Positions 9,671 to 22,654 of a DNA stretch of 64,000 bases are shown here, piece after piece. This DNA comes from Macrosoma leucophasiata. Taxonomy: Eukaryota; Arthropoda; Insecta; Lepidoptera; Hedylidae. The stretch lies in assembly GCA_036365455.1 (NCBI GenBank), contig JAWQUS010000030.1:4340001-4404000 (forward strand), in the 5' to 3' direction. The translations under genes were made by a program, and so were the position numbers. The notes beneath the pieces are model-generated. The model had not been told where the DNA came from, made no database searches, and worked only from the letters and a program-made list of their open reading frames with translations. Each line of letters begins with the position of its first letter. Positions within the stretch are counted from its first letter, which is position 1.

Positions 9671-10204
9671 CCTCGCCGATAAAACTTTACGTGATAAATA
9701 GTGTAGTGTTAAATTATATTTTTATATTATGTTAGTGTATAAGGTATGTATTTATATGGGCTTCTGTTGCCATTAGGTACATAAAAAAAGCCTTACAAAA
9801 GCCGGAAACCGTTTATCGAAAAGCCAACTATGTCCGGCTTTATTCAGGCGCCTGGCAAGCTACGCCTCGTCTAGAACAATTTTATTACCTTTAGCTATTC
9901 GTTCAATTCAATATCGTGTTAAGCATTCGAATCAACGTACGTGGTTCGAGTTGAGTACCTACACGAAGACGCAGCCAAATGGCGTTGAAGCAGCATTGGC
10001 TCTGCGCCAAACCATAGGAATTATATTCATGCTAACAATGGTATGTACGTGTTCGAATTAAATAGATGAGTTATGCATTTGAAAGCGTGGTGTAAACACT
10101 TGCAGGTGTGTGTATTTTTTTTTCTCGCGGAAAGTAATAAAACAGTACATAGTGTAAATCACTTATCTTCGGTTGTATCAAAATAATTGTTAAGATTATG
10201 GTTT

Positions 10205-10305
10205 TTAGCTCCACCATTGGAACAGCGTGGTGGAGTAAGTTCCAGGCCTCCCCCCAAAAAGGGGAGAGACTCGTGCCCAGCAGTGGGACGTATAATGGGT
10301 TGCCA
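10205..10305 (+). repeat. 3' part of a 5S-derived SINE
   Basis: Matches the last ~95 bp of the complete copies at 46420-46775 and 55232-55575: GCGTGGTGGAGTAAG, AAAAAGGGGAGAGACTCGTG, CAGTGGGACGTATAATGGGT. The 5S-like head is missing, as expected of a 5'-truncated retroposon. Confidence 0.75.
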
Positions 10306-10313
10306 TTATTTGA

Positions 10314-10520
10314 CGACCAGGTAAGTCCAGCGGTGTGAGATGACCGTTTGATTCAAAGGGTTGCGGGTTCGATCCCCGCACCGGAGCAAATATTTGTATG
10401 GCTTACAGATATACGTTTCGGGTCTGGGTGTTTGTGTATGAGTTGTTTGTGTACAACGGCACTCACGACACAGGTTTATACCTAATGTGGGGCTGTGAGT
10501 GTAAGCGTATCTATTTAATT
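10314..10520 (+). repeat. tRNA-derived SINE (family S2)
   Basis: The head resembles a tRNA with a B box (GGTTCGATCCCC at about 10367-10378) preceded by GCGGTGTGAGATGACCGTTT. The body reads TTTCGGGTCTGGGTGTTTGT, GTACAACGGCACTCACGACA, GGTTTATACCTAATGTGGGG. It sits directly against the 5S SINE fragment. Other S2 copies: 25313-25530, 29062-29245, 34105-34262 and 56198-56250. Confidence 0.8.
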
Positions 10521-11816
10521 ATTATGGTTTTTATAAAATTTTACAATACCTAACAGTAGGTAACATTTTCTTTGACAGTGAATGCGAAATATCCAATGGT
10601 TGCATCAGCGTATTCTTGGCATAGTCAAAGTTATCAGGGTGACACATTCCCTCATTATCTGAAGGATAATTGACGTTAATTTAATATTAATCAGAGCTGC
10701 TCGGCCAGTTTCGGTTACCAGTTAAAATTATGACGGTGCAATTCTATATCAATGGGTGCAACTCATTTTTTTACTTAATCGGTATCCTCCTGTAACCTTT
10801 GCACAAAGTCGAAAGATTTTCAAGTTTCAGTAATGGCAACACATCCGCTTTGAGGTTTTTCATTTGGATCACACATAAGGTCAAACATGTGACCTCGAAT
10901 CAATCCTAGTAATGTCTTGCCCTCATTACGCAACCCGGTAGTGACAAATAGTAGCGCGTACTAGCTAGGTTGGTATGGTTTCATTGTATGACGATCTGGT
11001 AATGGTGCCGAAAGTATGGATTGAACTATCCCTACATCGAGTTTGTTGATGCTAAATTCCCTCATTTCTTTTTATTTTATGTAATGGAAGTGGTTTGCAA
11101 GCTTGTTTGCCACTACATCACATGACATTAAAAACTAGTACCTAATAGGTACACCACTAAAGTGACTATTGGAAAGGCAACCATTGGCGTAGCAAGGACA
11201 GTGATTCTTTGGGGCAAGAGTTTAGTGCGATTTTTATAGGGTGGGCAAGAATTTTAATATTTTTCTAGAGATTTTATCTTCTCAGACTTATACCTTCTTT
11301 ATTCCAGATAATAATATGATCCCGGTCGAGGAATAAGTGCTATTTTCCATTCCTCGTAATAGTGGCGGCTTCGAAGTTTGATCCTGTAGGTACACTAGGT
11401 ACCCAGTGATGTCAGTAAGCCTACCACATCATATGGGATAAAGCTGTATCCACCTTATCAACGTTTTTGAGAGCTACGGAAATAAACGATTTTTTATTGT
11501 AACACTCATCATTGGGTCACAACACTCGAAAGCTAAAGAATCAAAGAATTACGTCGAAACTATTTGGATTACCTATGGGGAAGCGTTTTAATTTGGCGCA
11601 TTTATAATATAAAAGAGATTATTTTCTGTTACGAATTCACGTAAAATATACGGCCTCTACACGGTCGTCTTCATAACTGTGTCATCTCGACTTTTTGTAC
11701 ATGAAGCCACCTACAAATGTGTCACATAAAGGAAAGAGATCCACAAAATAAAGGGTTGACCTAGTTTAGTGATAATGATTTAAAAAGCCGCAATGTTAAT
11801 ATGAAAATCATATATG

Positions 11817-12046
11817 TATTGCCGCTAAATGGTAGTGTTCAGCACTATCGTGTTCCGGTCAGGTGGTAATGTGTGGCCCTTTAATTTCCGGCACAGAGGC
11901 ATAACACCTTAGGCCTCAGGAGTGATAACGCATCTGTATTTTGACCTTGGTCTTTGTGTAGGTGTCTATAGGCTGCAGTCATCACTTAACATCAATGTGA
12001 ACTGCATGCTTATTTACCCCTTCCATTACATAAAAAAAATGTATAA
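11817..12046 (+). repeat. L-family repeat, 5'-truncated
   Basis: Starts at TTGCCGCTAAATGGTAGTGT, then runs to the end of the family (CTGCATGCTTATTTACCCCT, A-run). The first ~55 bp are missing. Confidence 0.75.
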
Positions 12047-12704
12047 GATTTTATTTTAAAAAAATGCGACATTTTGGGTTTTATAAGGACGAGAAACGAC
12101 TTAACAAAAGGGTTACAAACTGTGAACCTTTTTGGTAGATTTCTAGTGACGAAAGAAAATCGAAGGCGTAAACAAATTGATAAGGTAACACGGTAGGCAA
12201 ATAAAGGCGAAGGTATTTTAGGTAGTAAAGGTAAAGGTGGGTATAACCTTATCTATTTGCAGTACAATGGTAGTGTTCAACCGCCCAATTTTCCGGTTTG
12301 GTAGTTATTTGGTAATAAAGACCCCATCGTTTCTGATGCACAGAGGCATGGTAGTTTTGGCCTTGGGAACTGTGTTCGTAAATTGTATATCCACTTGTTT
12401 GATATTAACATGGCAAATCCCCTTTGAAGTGACAACTACTTTAGTTCTAAAAATAATATTTGCAAGTGGTAAGTCGAACGATTTTGGACAAGAGGCAACT
12501 AAATGCGTCATTGATATTTTAATAAGCATTCACTTGTTTTGAATAGTAGGTACTTACAAAATATTGAATTTAAAAAGCTATTACAAGTTCCGCGATGGTT
12601 TAGTGATTTCACTGGTACCAGGTTTTTGATTTCGATTGGTACAGAGCGTGTAGCGCGTTACAAAGATTCTCGATAAATATTTACGTTTTTACACACAAGT
12701 TAGG

Positions 12705-12845
12705 TTTTTTTTATGTTATGGAAGTGGCAAACAAGCATGCAGTTCACGTTGATGTTAAGTGATGACTGCAGCCTATAGACATTCACACAAAGACCAAGAT
12801 CAAAGTGCAGATACGTTACCACTCCTGAGGCCTAAGGTGCTTTGC
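12705..12845 (-). repeat. L-family repeat, truncated by a SINE
   Basis: Minus-strand 3' half (TTTTATGTTATGGAAGTGGC to GAGGCCTAAGGTGCTTTGCC). It stops where the S1 SINE begins at about 12848, so the SINE probably landed in it or joined it later. Confidence 0.7.
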
Positions 12846-12847
12846 CT

Positions 12848-13165
12848 TTACAAGTACAAGTGCCTCAGTTGCCTAGTGCTAGCAAGCCACTACTACTATG
12901 CTCCTATATCGATTCCCGGTTCGCGAGTTTTCAGAAAAACGATGTGAAATCCTTTAACCTCTGGTTCTTTTGGGAAAATTTTAAATTTTTGGACATTTTC
13001 CCGTACCTCGGAGTTTGGATATGTGTCCGGAGATGTCAACAGGCTCGCCACCTGTTACATGGGCCAAATAAGCGAATAGAGGGTGTTTGCATGTATGCTT
13101 AAATACATGCAACCTCTGCCTACTCCTTCGAGGATTACAAGCGTGAAGTTACGTAAAGTTAATGT
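12848..13165 (+). repeat. tRNA-derived SINE (family S1)
   Basis: S1 head with A-box-like TGCCTCAGTTGCCTAGTGCT and B-box-like CGATTCCC; body with TACCTCGGAGTTTGG, TGTCCGGAGATGTCAACAGG, CACCTGTTACATGGGCCAAA; tail with CTACTCCTTCGAGGATTAC and GCGTGAAGTTACG. It is diverged from the cleanest copy at 47683-48011. Confidence 0.8.
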
Positions 13166-14509
13166 ATTCTAAGTTTATTCTATATATTCTCCACACTACA
13201 GTCACAACTTATTTTGGAAAAACTAAAGCTTTTTATCAATATTCACCGTTATTTTTCCGCTTACCACGATATTTTCAGTAGAATGGCGGCTTATGTTTCT
13301 GCCAGATAATCGCATAAAGATTTCGAGTAGGTCTTATTAACTTTTATTGCAATCATATAGTCAAGTATCTCTTTATACCCTATATTCTCCAAGTATGAAC
13401 ACATTACTCCCATATCCTTACATTAAGGTGGGTTATCTAAGTCTATATCTCATTTTACTGTGTAGTTAAATTTTAATGCCGTATTTATTGCTCCAATCTG
13501 ATTCGAAGTATCGCAATCAGTAAATTTATGATTTATGCACATATTTGGTGTAGGTCTATAGTATCTACTCTAGGTCTACGAGTATTACTATTTTTACTGG
13601 TGGTAGAGTTTCAGTGTAGGAGCTTGAGGGCGCAGGCACAACCGCAGTATCGGGTTGCTCTCTTTCTTCTAAAATGGTCGAGGAGGGCAATGGCTGTCAC
13701 ATGCGTCATACTCGTGAACGGATGCTGTTGGTGGGGACTGGTCTGTTCTAGTTTGCAGGAGCCACATCTCATTTAGTAGAGATAGCAGTTTATTTGCATC
13801 TACGCTATGGACGTTCATATTATTTGATTGTCATGATAATCTGTACTAGATTTAAGCTCTCATATAAAATAGCTCTTATTGAGTTTGTTGGGTAGCGGAG
13901 TTCTTCTCAGTAGTGGCTGCACTTGGAACTCTGCTAAGTGAATAACTTTGATCTTGACGAATAAGTTTTTCTTTTTTTTTTGTCATGTATCATCATTGAA
14001 CGAATTCAAAAATTTTGTGATAATGATTTTTTAACTAAGTAGTTTAAATTCGAATTTTAATTTACTATTAATATATGTTTTTGCTTTTACTTAAAGTAAT
14101 GGTTATTCACTATAGGTCATTTATGATTTCTTGACGTTTTGAAAGTATCTGTAAAGATCTATTCGAAATAAAAATATTTTCTTTCTTTCTTAATCTATAA
14201 GCATTTATGTAATTTAACTTTATATATAATATATAATTCTGAATGACTATGTCCTTATGTTTCACCAGTCACTCATTATAGGTAAGTACTATGAAGTCTA
14301 AACGGGTCGGTCGTAGAAAATAAAGTAGACAGCGATATTAAAAAGTATTTATTTATTTGTAATTGAACATGAAATTATTCTATACACGTAAAACAAAATG
14401 CAATGAAAAATCTACTTTACATAAATATTTCTAACGTTTCTATCGACTAGGTAGGTACATAATCACTTAAAACAATAATTGAAGGGTATTAGTAGGTATC
14501 TTATTACCA

Positions 14510-15044
14510 TAGGGCGGCCACACAAAACTGCAATGCGATGCGATGTGACACCGCATCGCAGGAACTTGCAATGCGGCGAAAAATAATAGAAGATAAAGAA
14601 GATTGGGTTCATCCATTCATTACGATTATGAACGCTGATGGGAACTATCAACTTACTCGAAAATACAGAGAATGCTAAATGCTAATATGCTTTGAGAATA
14701 GAAGAGTTTTAAAATTATTTTAGAATGAGTTTTTATTTGAAGAGCTTTTGAGTTTATTATCACCATGTAATCACCATATATGGTGATAATTTTGTAATAT
14801 GGAAGAATTCCTGTTACGCCATTGGAAATGCTGGGACTGACTACTGAATTAGATAAAGAAAAACAAAATTGAATTTTAAATTGATTCACAACAATCAAAA
14901 TTGAGTAAAACAAAAGTCCTACTCAACATTGTAACGTGGCGTCAACACGTGTGACGTAAGATCGCAGAAATGTGCGATGCATTCGCGCAAGCTCGCAGAT
15001 ATTTGCGATGTGATGCGAATTCGCAGTTTTGTGTGGAAGCCCTT
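14510..15044. mobile_element. DNA transposon/MITE with ~40-bp terminal inverted repeats
   Basis: Left end GGGCGGCCACACAAAACTGC (14512-14531), right end, inverted, GGGCTTCCACACAAAACTGC (15042-15023). Both ends continue into TGCGATG-type subrepeats. The ~350-bp AT-rich core has no recognisable transposase. No exact target duplication is visible. Confidence 0.75.
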
Positions 15045-15201
15045 AATTTCATCGTTTCATTTTTAGATATGAATTGCTTTGATTGAATCCATTTCAACTT
15101 TAATATCAAGTAATACGAGATATTCAAAGATGTCACTCAATGACTATCATTGTGGTGTACTTTAGGTATATCCGTATAACACCTTAAATATGGCGGGACG
15201 G

Positions 15202-15647
15202 CAGGGGCGGTCCGCTAATGGGTCTTCGGTACTGGGGCCTCCAAAGGTCTACTGAGACAGAAGGCTCGGGTGGCTCAGTCAGTGGCTCTTAACACGCGCG
15301 GGGTTCGGGGCCTAAAACGATGTTTGCAGCAAGACCCGTTAGCCAAATCCGTGGGAAAGCTCGACGAGAGTTTTTGAGCCCATAGAGGGAAACGTCGATT
15401 TTTTTGCTCGCGCATTCTTCTTGATGTGCAAATGTGTGTTTCTAAAATCCTAAGAGGATTTTAGAGGCCACGCAGAGGGTCAAACACGCAGAGAGTGAGA
15501 CCAGAGAAGGTAAAGACGTTTTTTTTTGCTCGCGCTGTTTTGTTTGCTCCTTAATTTAACTTAAAACGCTACCCAGACTACATAGCCAGTCCGATACTGG
15601 TCCTCCAAATGCTGCTCTGGGCCTCTGATAACGTTGGTCCGCCACTG
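15202..15647. mobile_element. hAT-like non-autonomous element
   Basis: Ends CAGGGGCGGTCC and, inverted, CAGTGGCGGACC, the CAGnGGCGGnCC form common in hAT-type MITEs. The two flanks (CGGGACGG and CCTTTGAG) are not an 8-bp duplication, so the limits or the class may be wrong. The interior has two TTTTTGCTCGCGC words about 130 bp apart. Confidence 0.5.
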
Positions 15648-16454
15648 CCTTTGAGGTTCCTAAATTAAATCGCTATAACACGCCATAGTACGGTCTAAAA
15701 CAATGATATATATGACTAATTAAATAAGCAGTTATCAGTACCCATAACATTACAGAAGCTTAGATAAGACTGTTCACTGAACTCATGCAAATAATAAAAC
15801 ACGAGTGGACAGATAACAATAAATAAAATGTACTCAAACGCCACTCTAACTGATAGCCAGATATTCTCTTCAATAAATTAGATAACGCAGTTAACTATAT
15901 AACTTTCTAGAAATAATATTCAGATGAATTCATTCAGAGTTTATGTACATTATTCACAAGTTTGTTATAAATATATAGAATAAATTATACCTATTTAATT
16001 CAATATTTACGTCTTTATTCGTTGAAATGTACTTACATAGAGTTAATATGAAATTCCTAAATGTATGTTTAGTATTTTGGGTATTACATCGTTATTTACA
16101 ATCCATTTACTTATTTGAGATATGTTTATTAATTTCATATAAATATGATCGCAGATTAAAAAGCAAAGTTCAACTTTAAAAGCTGTAATTATGTTTCTGT
16201 TGGCCTCAATTTAACAATGGTATAAGGTATTCCCTTAAGGTAATTGTAAAAATTAAGCAATTTGTATTATATTTTGATTCTTTATATTTTTATACAGGAA
16301 CAGTAACGAGAATCTTTGGTCACTAGATAAATACGAGTATATTACACTATTATATACAACAAAGCTATAGAAGCTCGATCGCAAATTGCTAATTATCTCT
16401 CAATTGTTCCGTTTACATTTCCTATGTTTTCAATGAATAGGTGTATTTATGCTT

Positions 16455-16763
16455 TATCACACTGGTGATTTTTTAGCGCGTTCAAAGCGAAGCGAGTACG
16501 CTCCAAAGTCACCGCGAATGAGCAACGAATTCGTCGCGAACGTGCAACGAGTTTCCCGCGAGCGTGTATAGAGTTCGCTGTAGACGTGCAAGATGCGTGT
16601 TTGCCACTAGCGCGCAGTTATCATGGTGCTAATAGCACCGAGGATGTCATATTGTGCACATACGTAACTTTACTTCAGTCGTATGAAAAACGCAGGGAAT
16701 TCGCTGCGCACACGCTGTACGCTTGCCACGCTTTCAACCCGCTAGAAAATCGTTAGTGTAATA
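16455..16763. mobile_element. MITE, 309 bp, 24-bp terminal inverted repeats, GC-rich core
   Basis: Left end TATCACACTGGTGATTTTTT.. and right end, inverted, TATTACACTAACGATTTTCT.., both continuing AGCG. The core is unusually GC-rich for the region and built of short degenerate subrepeats (GCGAACGTGCAACGAG, GCGAGCGTGTATAGAG). Confidence 0.75.
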
Positions 16764-18368
16764 CGGCCTTTACATGTCGCAGTTTTGTTATTGTGTAACA
16801 TCGGACAAGAAGATATCGTTAGTGATAACAAGACATCATGAACTAGTTCCACTCTAAACTGGATCTTAATACCGGTTTCTGGGTTTGTCTTATAAATAGG
16901 GGCCTTAGTATTTCAATACGCTCACAAAAATCTGGGTCAAATTAAAACACTAAAACATTTCTGGAAACGCTACTGGTATACACAGAAATTTGTAAATATG
17001 AAACACAAATAAACCTGTCAAAAACAATGATGTATGAGGGGTTGAATCGTGCTTGCTAAGTTATTTGATAAGTTGCTTCAATTAGGTACTTTCTAACGCC
17101 ATCTATTGCGCCACAATACGCTAGACACTGTCAAGCAGGATTGGACTGAATCGGAATAGCCCAGCTGGCTTTTCGTAAGCCCGTGTCATGAGATCGGATA
17201 TTGGTAGATGGAAGAACTATTCCAGCGCCGTGATCAAGGTCCGTAGGAGGCCAGCGCAGGCTGGGGCCTGACTGGCAAATACCACTTCGACTATATCGCT
17301 AAGCTGTTGATTGAAGGATACTCTTTTCGTCATTGTCGGACGATCTTATGAACGAGTCTACAAGAAAATATCCCGATCCTCTATTCATACCCAGATTCAT
17401 TGACAACTTTTATGCACAGTAAGTAATAGACGATTCCACGTCGAGAGGTCACTAAAATAGATCACACCCGTAAAAATTAAACCGGACATCTCAAGTACAA
17501 AGTTGTTACTAACGAGCATAATTAACAAACTTCTGTTTCACGTCCAGTATTGCCTTCGGAACGGACGCAAGATGAATACAGTTTTGAAATGTGAGCAGGA
17601 AAAGAAACTTAGCATGGATGCCTTTCAATGTTTTTTATTTATAAGTTGTATTTCGCTCGTTAGTTAGTGTGGAAAGTTTCGCTAGCTTTAAGGAAGAACT
17701 ATTATATTATACGGTGTGTTAGGGATCGGACTTCCGATATTTTACCTACATATTGTGCGTACTTAAAATTATATCGACAAAAAACCATACAAGGAGGATT
17801 GCAACAGTCACCCCTCTGAATGGGAGCTATTTTAATATTTCATATCTTGTTATTTTACAAGTTCATTGAAATCATTTTTTTATAATCTCATGTTTTCCAT
17901 ATATTTGAAAGGCACTTTATTTAAAACGGAGCAGCTGATTTTTATATCGCGATTTCATGGCTGGTTATCTAATAAAAGTTATTAAAATAATTATTTGTAA
18001 AAAATAACTCCTTATCTGAAGTATCTTTTAGATCGCCTTGTATAGACTTATTTTATCTCTTCGAATTATATAAGTTTACGAGTATGTTGCCATACATATA
18101 TTTAGGATTATGCCATGAAGTTATGCTGTTGAGTTATATTTTTAGTAGAAAAGATAACATTCAGCTGGTATGACTGTCCTATAACAAACAAAATATCAGG
18201 GTATTGACAGGTATACGAGCCGCCCATCTCGTTTTTCATAAAGTATGAATGAGAACCCTTTTTCAGTAATCGTAATCCTAATGTACATTATTATTCGATC
18301 TGAGTTCACATAACATAAGGTCCCGCTGAAAATATATCTACATGATATTACTTTTTAATAATTATGTA

Positions 18369-18600
18369 TGTTTCCATGCGAATGTGGATGGTTGTAGAGG
18401 CCCAGGAAGACCAAGGCTGACCTACCATGACCAAATAGGTCGAGTTCTGTCTGATGGTGGGGTCAAAAGTCTTAGGAATCGGCGTGCATGTATGAAGAGA
18501 ATGATGAAGGTAGACGAGGCACGAGAGGTTTGTCTGAACCGGGATATCTGGCGCTCTACACTCTCTGCCTACCCCGTTAGGGACCTGGCGTGAAGATACA
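18369..18600 (+). pseudogene. LINE reverse-transcriptase ORF, extreme 3' end (RTE-like)
   Basis: Translates to a short C-terminal piece with GRGPGRPRLTYHDQIG and DEAREVCLNRDIWRS..SAYP, wording found at the C-termini of insect endonuclease-reverse transcriptases. It ends with GCCTACCCCGTTAGGGAC and GGCGTGAAGATACATAC. No catalytic part is present: a 5'-truncated copy. Confidence 0.6.
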
Positions 18601-18635
18601 TACATATGTATGTTTTCATGTACTGCCTTTATAGA

Positions 18636-18935
18636 CTAATACTCGTAGTAGTAGGCCACTACTGGGTTCTATCCCCCCTGTGAGGCTGATGTGTGATGAT
18701 TATCAGACATAAAGGTGTATTATCCTTTATCTCTGGTGTTATTGTGATGTTATATGGCTATACATATATATATATATATATATGGTATTTTCTGAAAGTT
18801 CCAGTACCTCGCTCGGAGTTTGGTGATATGCCCGGAGATGTCAATAGGCTCACCTGTTACTTAGGTCAAAACGTAACCGACCAATCGTGGGTTGTTTCCA
18901 TGTTGAGTGCATGCATTTGCTTAGAATCTGCAAGC
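18636..18935 (+). repeat. S1 SINE, degenerate
   Basis: Recognisable by GGCCACTACTGGGTTCTATC near the head, then TCGGAGTTTGGTGATATGCC and GGAGATGTCAATAGGCTCAC in the body. The middle is interrupted by a TA microsatellite (18762-18783), and the tail is lost. Confidence 0.6.
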
Positions 18936-19749
18936 GTTCTCCGAGAGACGATTTTCATTTGGACTCATAACCAATTTCATTTTTGAGTTTCACAGACTGA
19001 TCGGTTCATCTATGGACGTTTCATCGACACAATAGGTTTAACATTAAAAATTATGTTTCTAGCACTCGCCGGCCATTGCCATGGCAAGCTCGCTCCGCTT
19101 ATTCGGCTCGTGGGTTGTCTGATCACCGTTCTAACCTAACATGACCTAGGCTTTTTAGGATTTAAAGAAAATTCTTACGACGAAAGGTTCATGGAGGATA
19201 GTTCTGTCGACGAAACTCTCAAAAATTAAAAAAAAAGAAAAGTCCTGTTGACCCAATTGGATAATAGGCGTGTAGTTACGTTTTCAATAAAATATATTAT
19301 TATAAGAAAACCCGAAAAGCTGTTCCATATTCGTTGGAATGACATGCCGAGATACATTCGGCAACTTTACGCCCCAGTTAGTGATAATTTCTTTGTACCA
19401 GCACTATTTGCAATATAATTTCCGGAGGGAATTTCTGGCGCTTTGTGGAATAAGTAGGCCGTCAATTTTCAGGTATGTAGAATGAGGTGATCCGCTTTCG
19501 CAAAATGTGATTAAGGGGTATAACTGGAACCTAAAGCTGTGAATTTACATGTATATACCTGCAAACAAAGTAACTTTTTAGGGTTCCGTATCTTTCAAGG
19601 AACCCTTGATAGCTACTGAAAAAGACCTTGTACCTAGGTAGAAAAATATTAAGAAAGCGGCTTACTGAATTTAAGGCACTAATTTCTCTTGGGAGAACGG
19701 ATTGTGAAAGTATTTCTATCGCGGTAAAAAAGGTCGAAGTGGAATACTA

Positions 19750-19835
19750 CATACCATTTAGCGGCAAGTATATAAGGTAATGCGGTGGTGCCTACGCCCG
19801 CAAGCTCCCTCACTGGAGCTCTACCACCAGTAAAA
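19750..19835 (-). repeat. L-family repeat, 5' end only
   Basis: Minus-strand ACCATTTAGCGGCAAGTATA to GAGCTCTACCACCAGTAAAA, the first ~85 bp of the family. Confidence 0.7.
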
Positions 19836-20221
19836 ACTCAAATTATTCTCAGGATTTCGGCAGATTTAAAATAAAACTTTATTAATCTTAACTATTTCAA
19901 ATCCATAGGGATCTCGTTCGATAAACTTAGAAAGTCATAACGCTTATGTTCGCCCTCGTTATTAAATGATAAATAAATAATATAACCTAAAAGTTTTATT
20001 AGTTTTGCTTGTCCTATGAGAATACAGTTCTCTGCAGACATGTCTAACTTACCTTTCATTCAGCGAGTGTACCATGATCTCTTAGGTATGGAGTGTAAAG
20101 TTTAGGAGCACCGTTTCTGTGTATAAAAAATGTCAAGCAAACTTAGAAGATAACAATAGCGCTGGGTAGGAATAGATTAAAATTTAAAAGCGATTGTCAA
20201 TCCACCTACCAAGCGTGGCAT

Positions 20222-20450
20222 TATGCTAGCTGTTGCCCGCGGCTCCACCCGCGTGTAGTTCGCTTTTCGCGTAACCTGTGGAAACTCATCAAATCATCCC
20301 ATGGCATCCTATAGGAAGCCGTACTTTTTTTCGGGATAAAAACTTTGTGTTAATCCAAGTTAGCCTCTATGTGTGTGCCAAATTTCATGAAAATCGGTTC
20401 AGCAGTTTTTGCGTGAAGAATTAACAAACAAACATACAAATTTTTGCATT
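20222..20450. mobile_element. Helitron-like non-autonomous element (divergent)
   Basis: GCTAGCTGTTGCCCGCGGCT starts it; read on the minus strand this is a GC-rich hairpin followed by CTAGC. The body has CCAAATTTCATGAAAATCGG, TTCAGCAGTTTTTGCGTGAA and AACAAACAAACATACAAA, widespread words of lepidopteran Helitrons. Confidence 0.5.
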
Positions 20451-20884
20451 CATAATATATGTGTATATATCTACGACGATGTACGATTATACGATACGAT
20501 ATTCCCCTTATGAGGCACAACACTGTTTTGGACGTCTTTGTGGACGGCTTTGTCCAGCAGTGGACGTCGTTCGAATGTAGTGATGATACAAAATTCACGT
20601 GTCACCATGTTAACAAATAGGCGAAGTCAGCCCGGACGACCGGGACCACGATAGTTGGAAAGCGACCGAAACGTTGGGAGTATAGAACAAGCGAGAATAA
20701 CCGCAAATATAAATTCTACAATCTAGGGGAAGAGTAATCTCAAAGTTGTTTGTCTTATAATTTGCAACTAGTTCGTATTGCCTAAGTGGCATGCCAAAAA
20801 CACTTAGTTTATGACCTATTCGCTCAAGCAGTTTCGAAAGAAATATTACGAGTTATAGTAGAGTATATTGCTCCTACATAATAA

Positions 20885-21030
20885 CCCCCTTATTCATAAA
20901 CGTATTTTAGCTAAAGTGTTGCTAATCTCTCCTTTGTCTTTTTCTATCCAGCACATTTGATAATGCAACTGACAAAGACAAAGCATATTATAGCTAAAAC
21001 GTATCTAATGTACGTTTATGAATAAGGGGG
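20885..21030. mobile_element. MITE (146 bp) with TAA target duplication
   Basis: Ends CCCCCTTATTCATAAACGTA and its inverted copy TACGTTTATGAATAAGGGGG, flanked by TAA on both sides. A second, more diverged copy is at 59026-59170. TIR plus a 3-bp TAA duplication fits a PIF/Harbinger-type MITE (inference). Confidence 0.85.
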
Positions 21031-22269
21031 TAAGTATCATGCGCATTGTTATGTTTGGACCCGCAAAATTAGCAGAGTATTTAGCCGAGGGATTTATTTA
21101 AAAGTTGTAGGTATTCACTGCAATTTTAATCAGAATATTTTATATGATTCCAAGAGAACGGAAATCATCCTTTGCAATAAATATCAGGGAAGTGCGGCCG
21201 TGTTTATTTTTGTCTAAAAATATCCGTGACAATATTTGTTTATTTACGATACTTTTCTTCCAATATTTCAATCAAAAATGTAATAAATTATAATTGTTAC
21301 TCATTGAAATAATGTTGTTTTTACGAACCGTTTGAGTTTCATAATTGAAAGCTAGGGGTTTTGTACGAAAAAATATGAAAACCAGTGTTTTCAATAAAAT
21401 GAATGTGAATGAATAGAAGTATTTTGAATATTTGAGACACTCTTTTGCGTTTGCTTTGCATTTAAATTAGAAATTACGATATTGTATACGCATTTCAAGC
21501 AAAGGAGTTTTTAGGATAGCCATTGGAAATTGGGTGGAATTAAATTTGATTTGTTTTACGCTCCCTGTTTCGTCAAATAGAGGTAAAATACTTTTCGTTA
21601 AAGCGGAAGAAGTTTATTTTACTCCATCTTAGTTCTTATTGTATTCCGCGCTGTATGTTTATGTCACGAACACTACATGCATATATAATAAATCTAAAAA
21701 TACATTTAACATTTTTTTTAATTTTGAAAAAATTGACTCTGTATTTAGAAAGTATCATTAATATACTAATTCGAATTCAATATTCAATAGACAGGTTATT
21801 GCCATCAATTAAAAGAAAGACAGGTTAACGTCTGTCGGGATCAGCTTGTTTACGTTATGTATCGCATATTTCAATATCGTATTGTTTTGGCGTTAGGAAG
21901 AGATGTATTGTCTTCTTAGAATTATTCAGTAGTGTTTCTTAGAATCATTCAGATTTCGTGTTTTTCAACTGCACTTATGGAAAACTTATATTACAACAAT
22001 ATTTTATTTACAATGATAAAGATTGTATTATTATTTTTAAACAAACACGTTAAAAGAATAATATATCTTATCATTTTCAAAAGGAAAAAAATGATAATCC
22101 TGACCGATGTTACACAATAAAGACTGCGGGAGTACTATGGTCACCTATTCAACTGTGAACCTAAACTGAATCGTAATGCTTTGTCTTGTTTCTTCATACA
22201 TATCGTCCTATGCACAAATGAAACAAAATCGTGCGCTTCATTTCAGGTTCCCAAATTAAATCACAATAA

Positions 22270-22590
22270 GACTCTATAGTAAAATACACTAACTCCTAAA
22301 AGAACTGTCGAGCGGCAAGAATATGCTCTCAGTACTACCAACGTCTTTGCCATCGAAGCTGGTTTCAAGATGAACACCATTCTCGTTCTCACAGCACTTG
22401 GGGAACGGTGCGGTGCTGTCGGTCTTGAACACCAGGCACTTGCTGTAGTTCTCTTTGGTTCGTTCTTTGTTGTTGTTGGCCGCGTTGCGCGAGCCGTGGT
22501 GCCTTCCTCAGAGCTTCGATGTGCCGTTGTTGAGCAGGCGAACGCTGCTGTCGCGACCTACGCTGGTTCTGATGAGAAAAAATATCAGTT
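22270..22590 (-). other. Possible coding remnant or 3' exon, unknown
   Basis: A GC-richer patch. On the minus strand TTTTTTCTCATCAG at about 22570 resembles a splice acceptor, followed by an Asn/Ser-rich frame that contains one TGA and then a Cys-bearing stretch (YSKCLVFKTDSTAPFPKCCE) up to a stop near 22291. I do not recognise the family. The in-frame TGA suggests a pseudogene, a sequence error or a wrong frame. Confidence 0.25.
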
Positions 22591-22654
22591 AATTATTTTT
22601 ATTTTCTCCAATCCAAATTCAACAACACATGCGAGTGAAATATTTTAAAAGAAA

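Noticed and set aside
10314..10400. A genuine tRNA gene
   Set aside because: The good B box belongs to a repeat (S2) with the same body at four other places.
18762..18783. TA microsatellite as a regulatory element
   Set aside because: Simple (TA)n inside a decayed SINE; no gene nearby.
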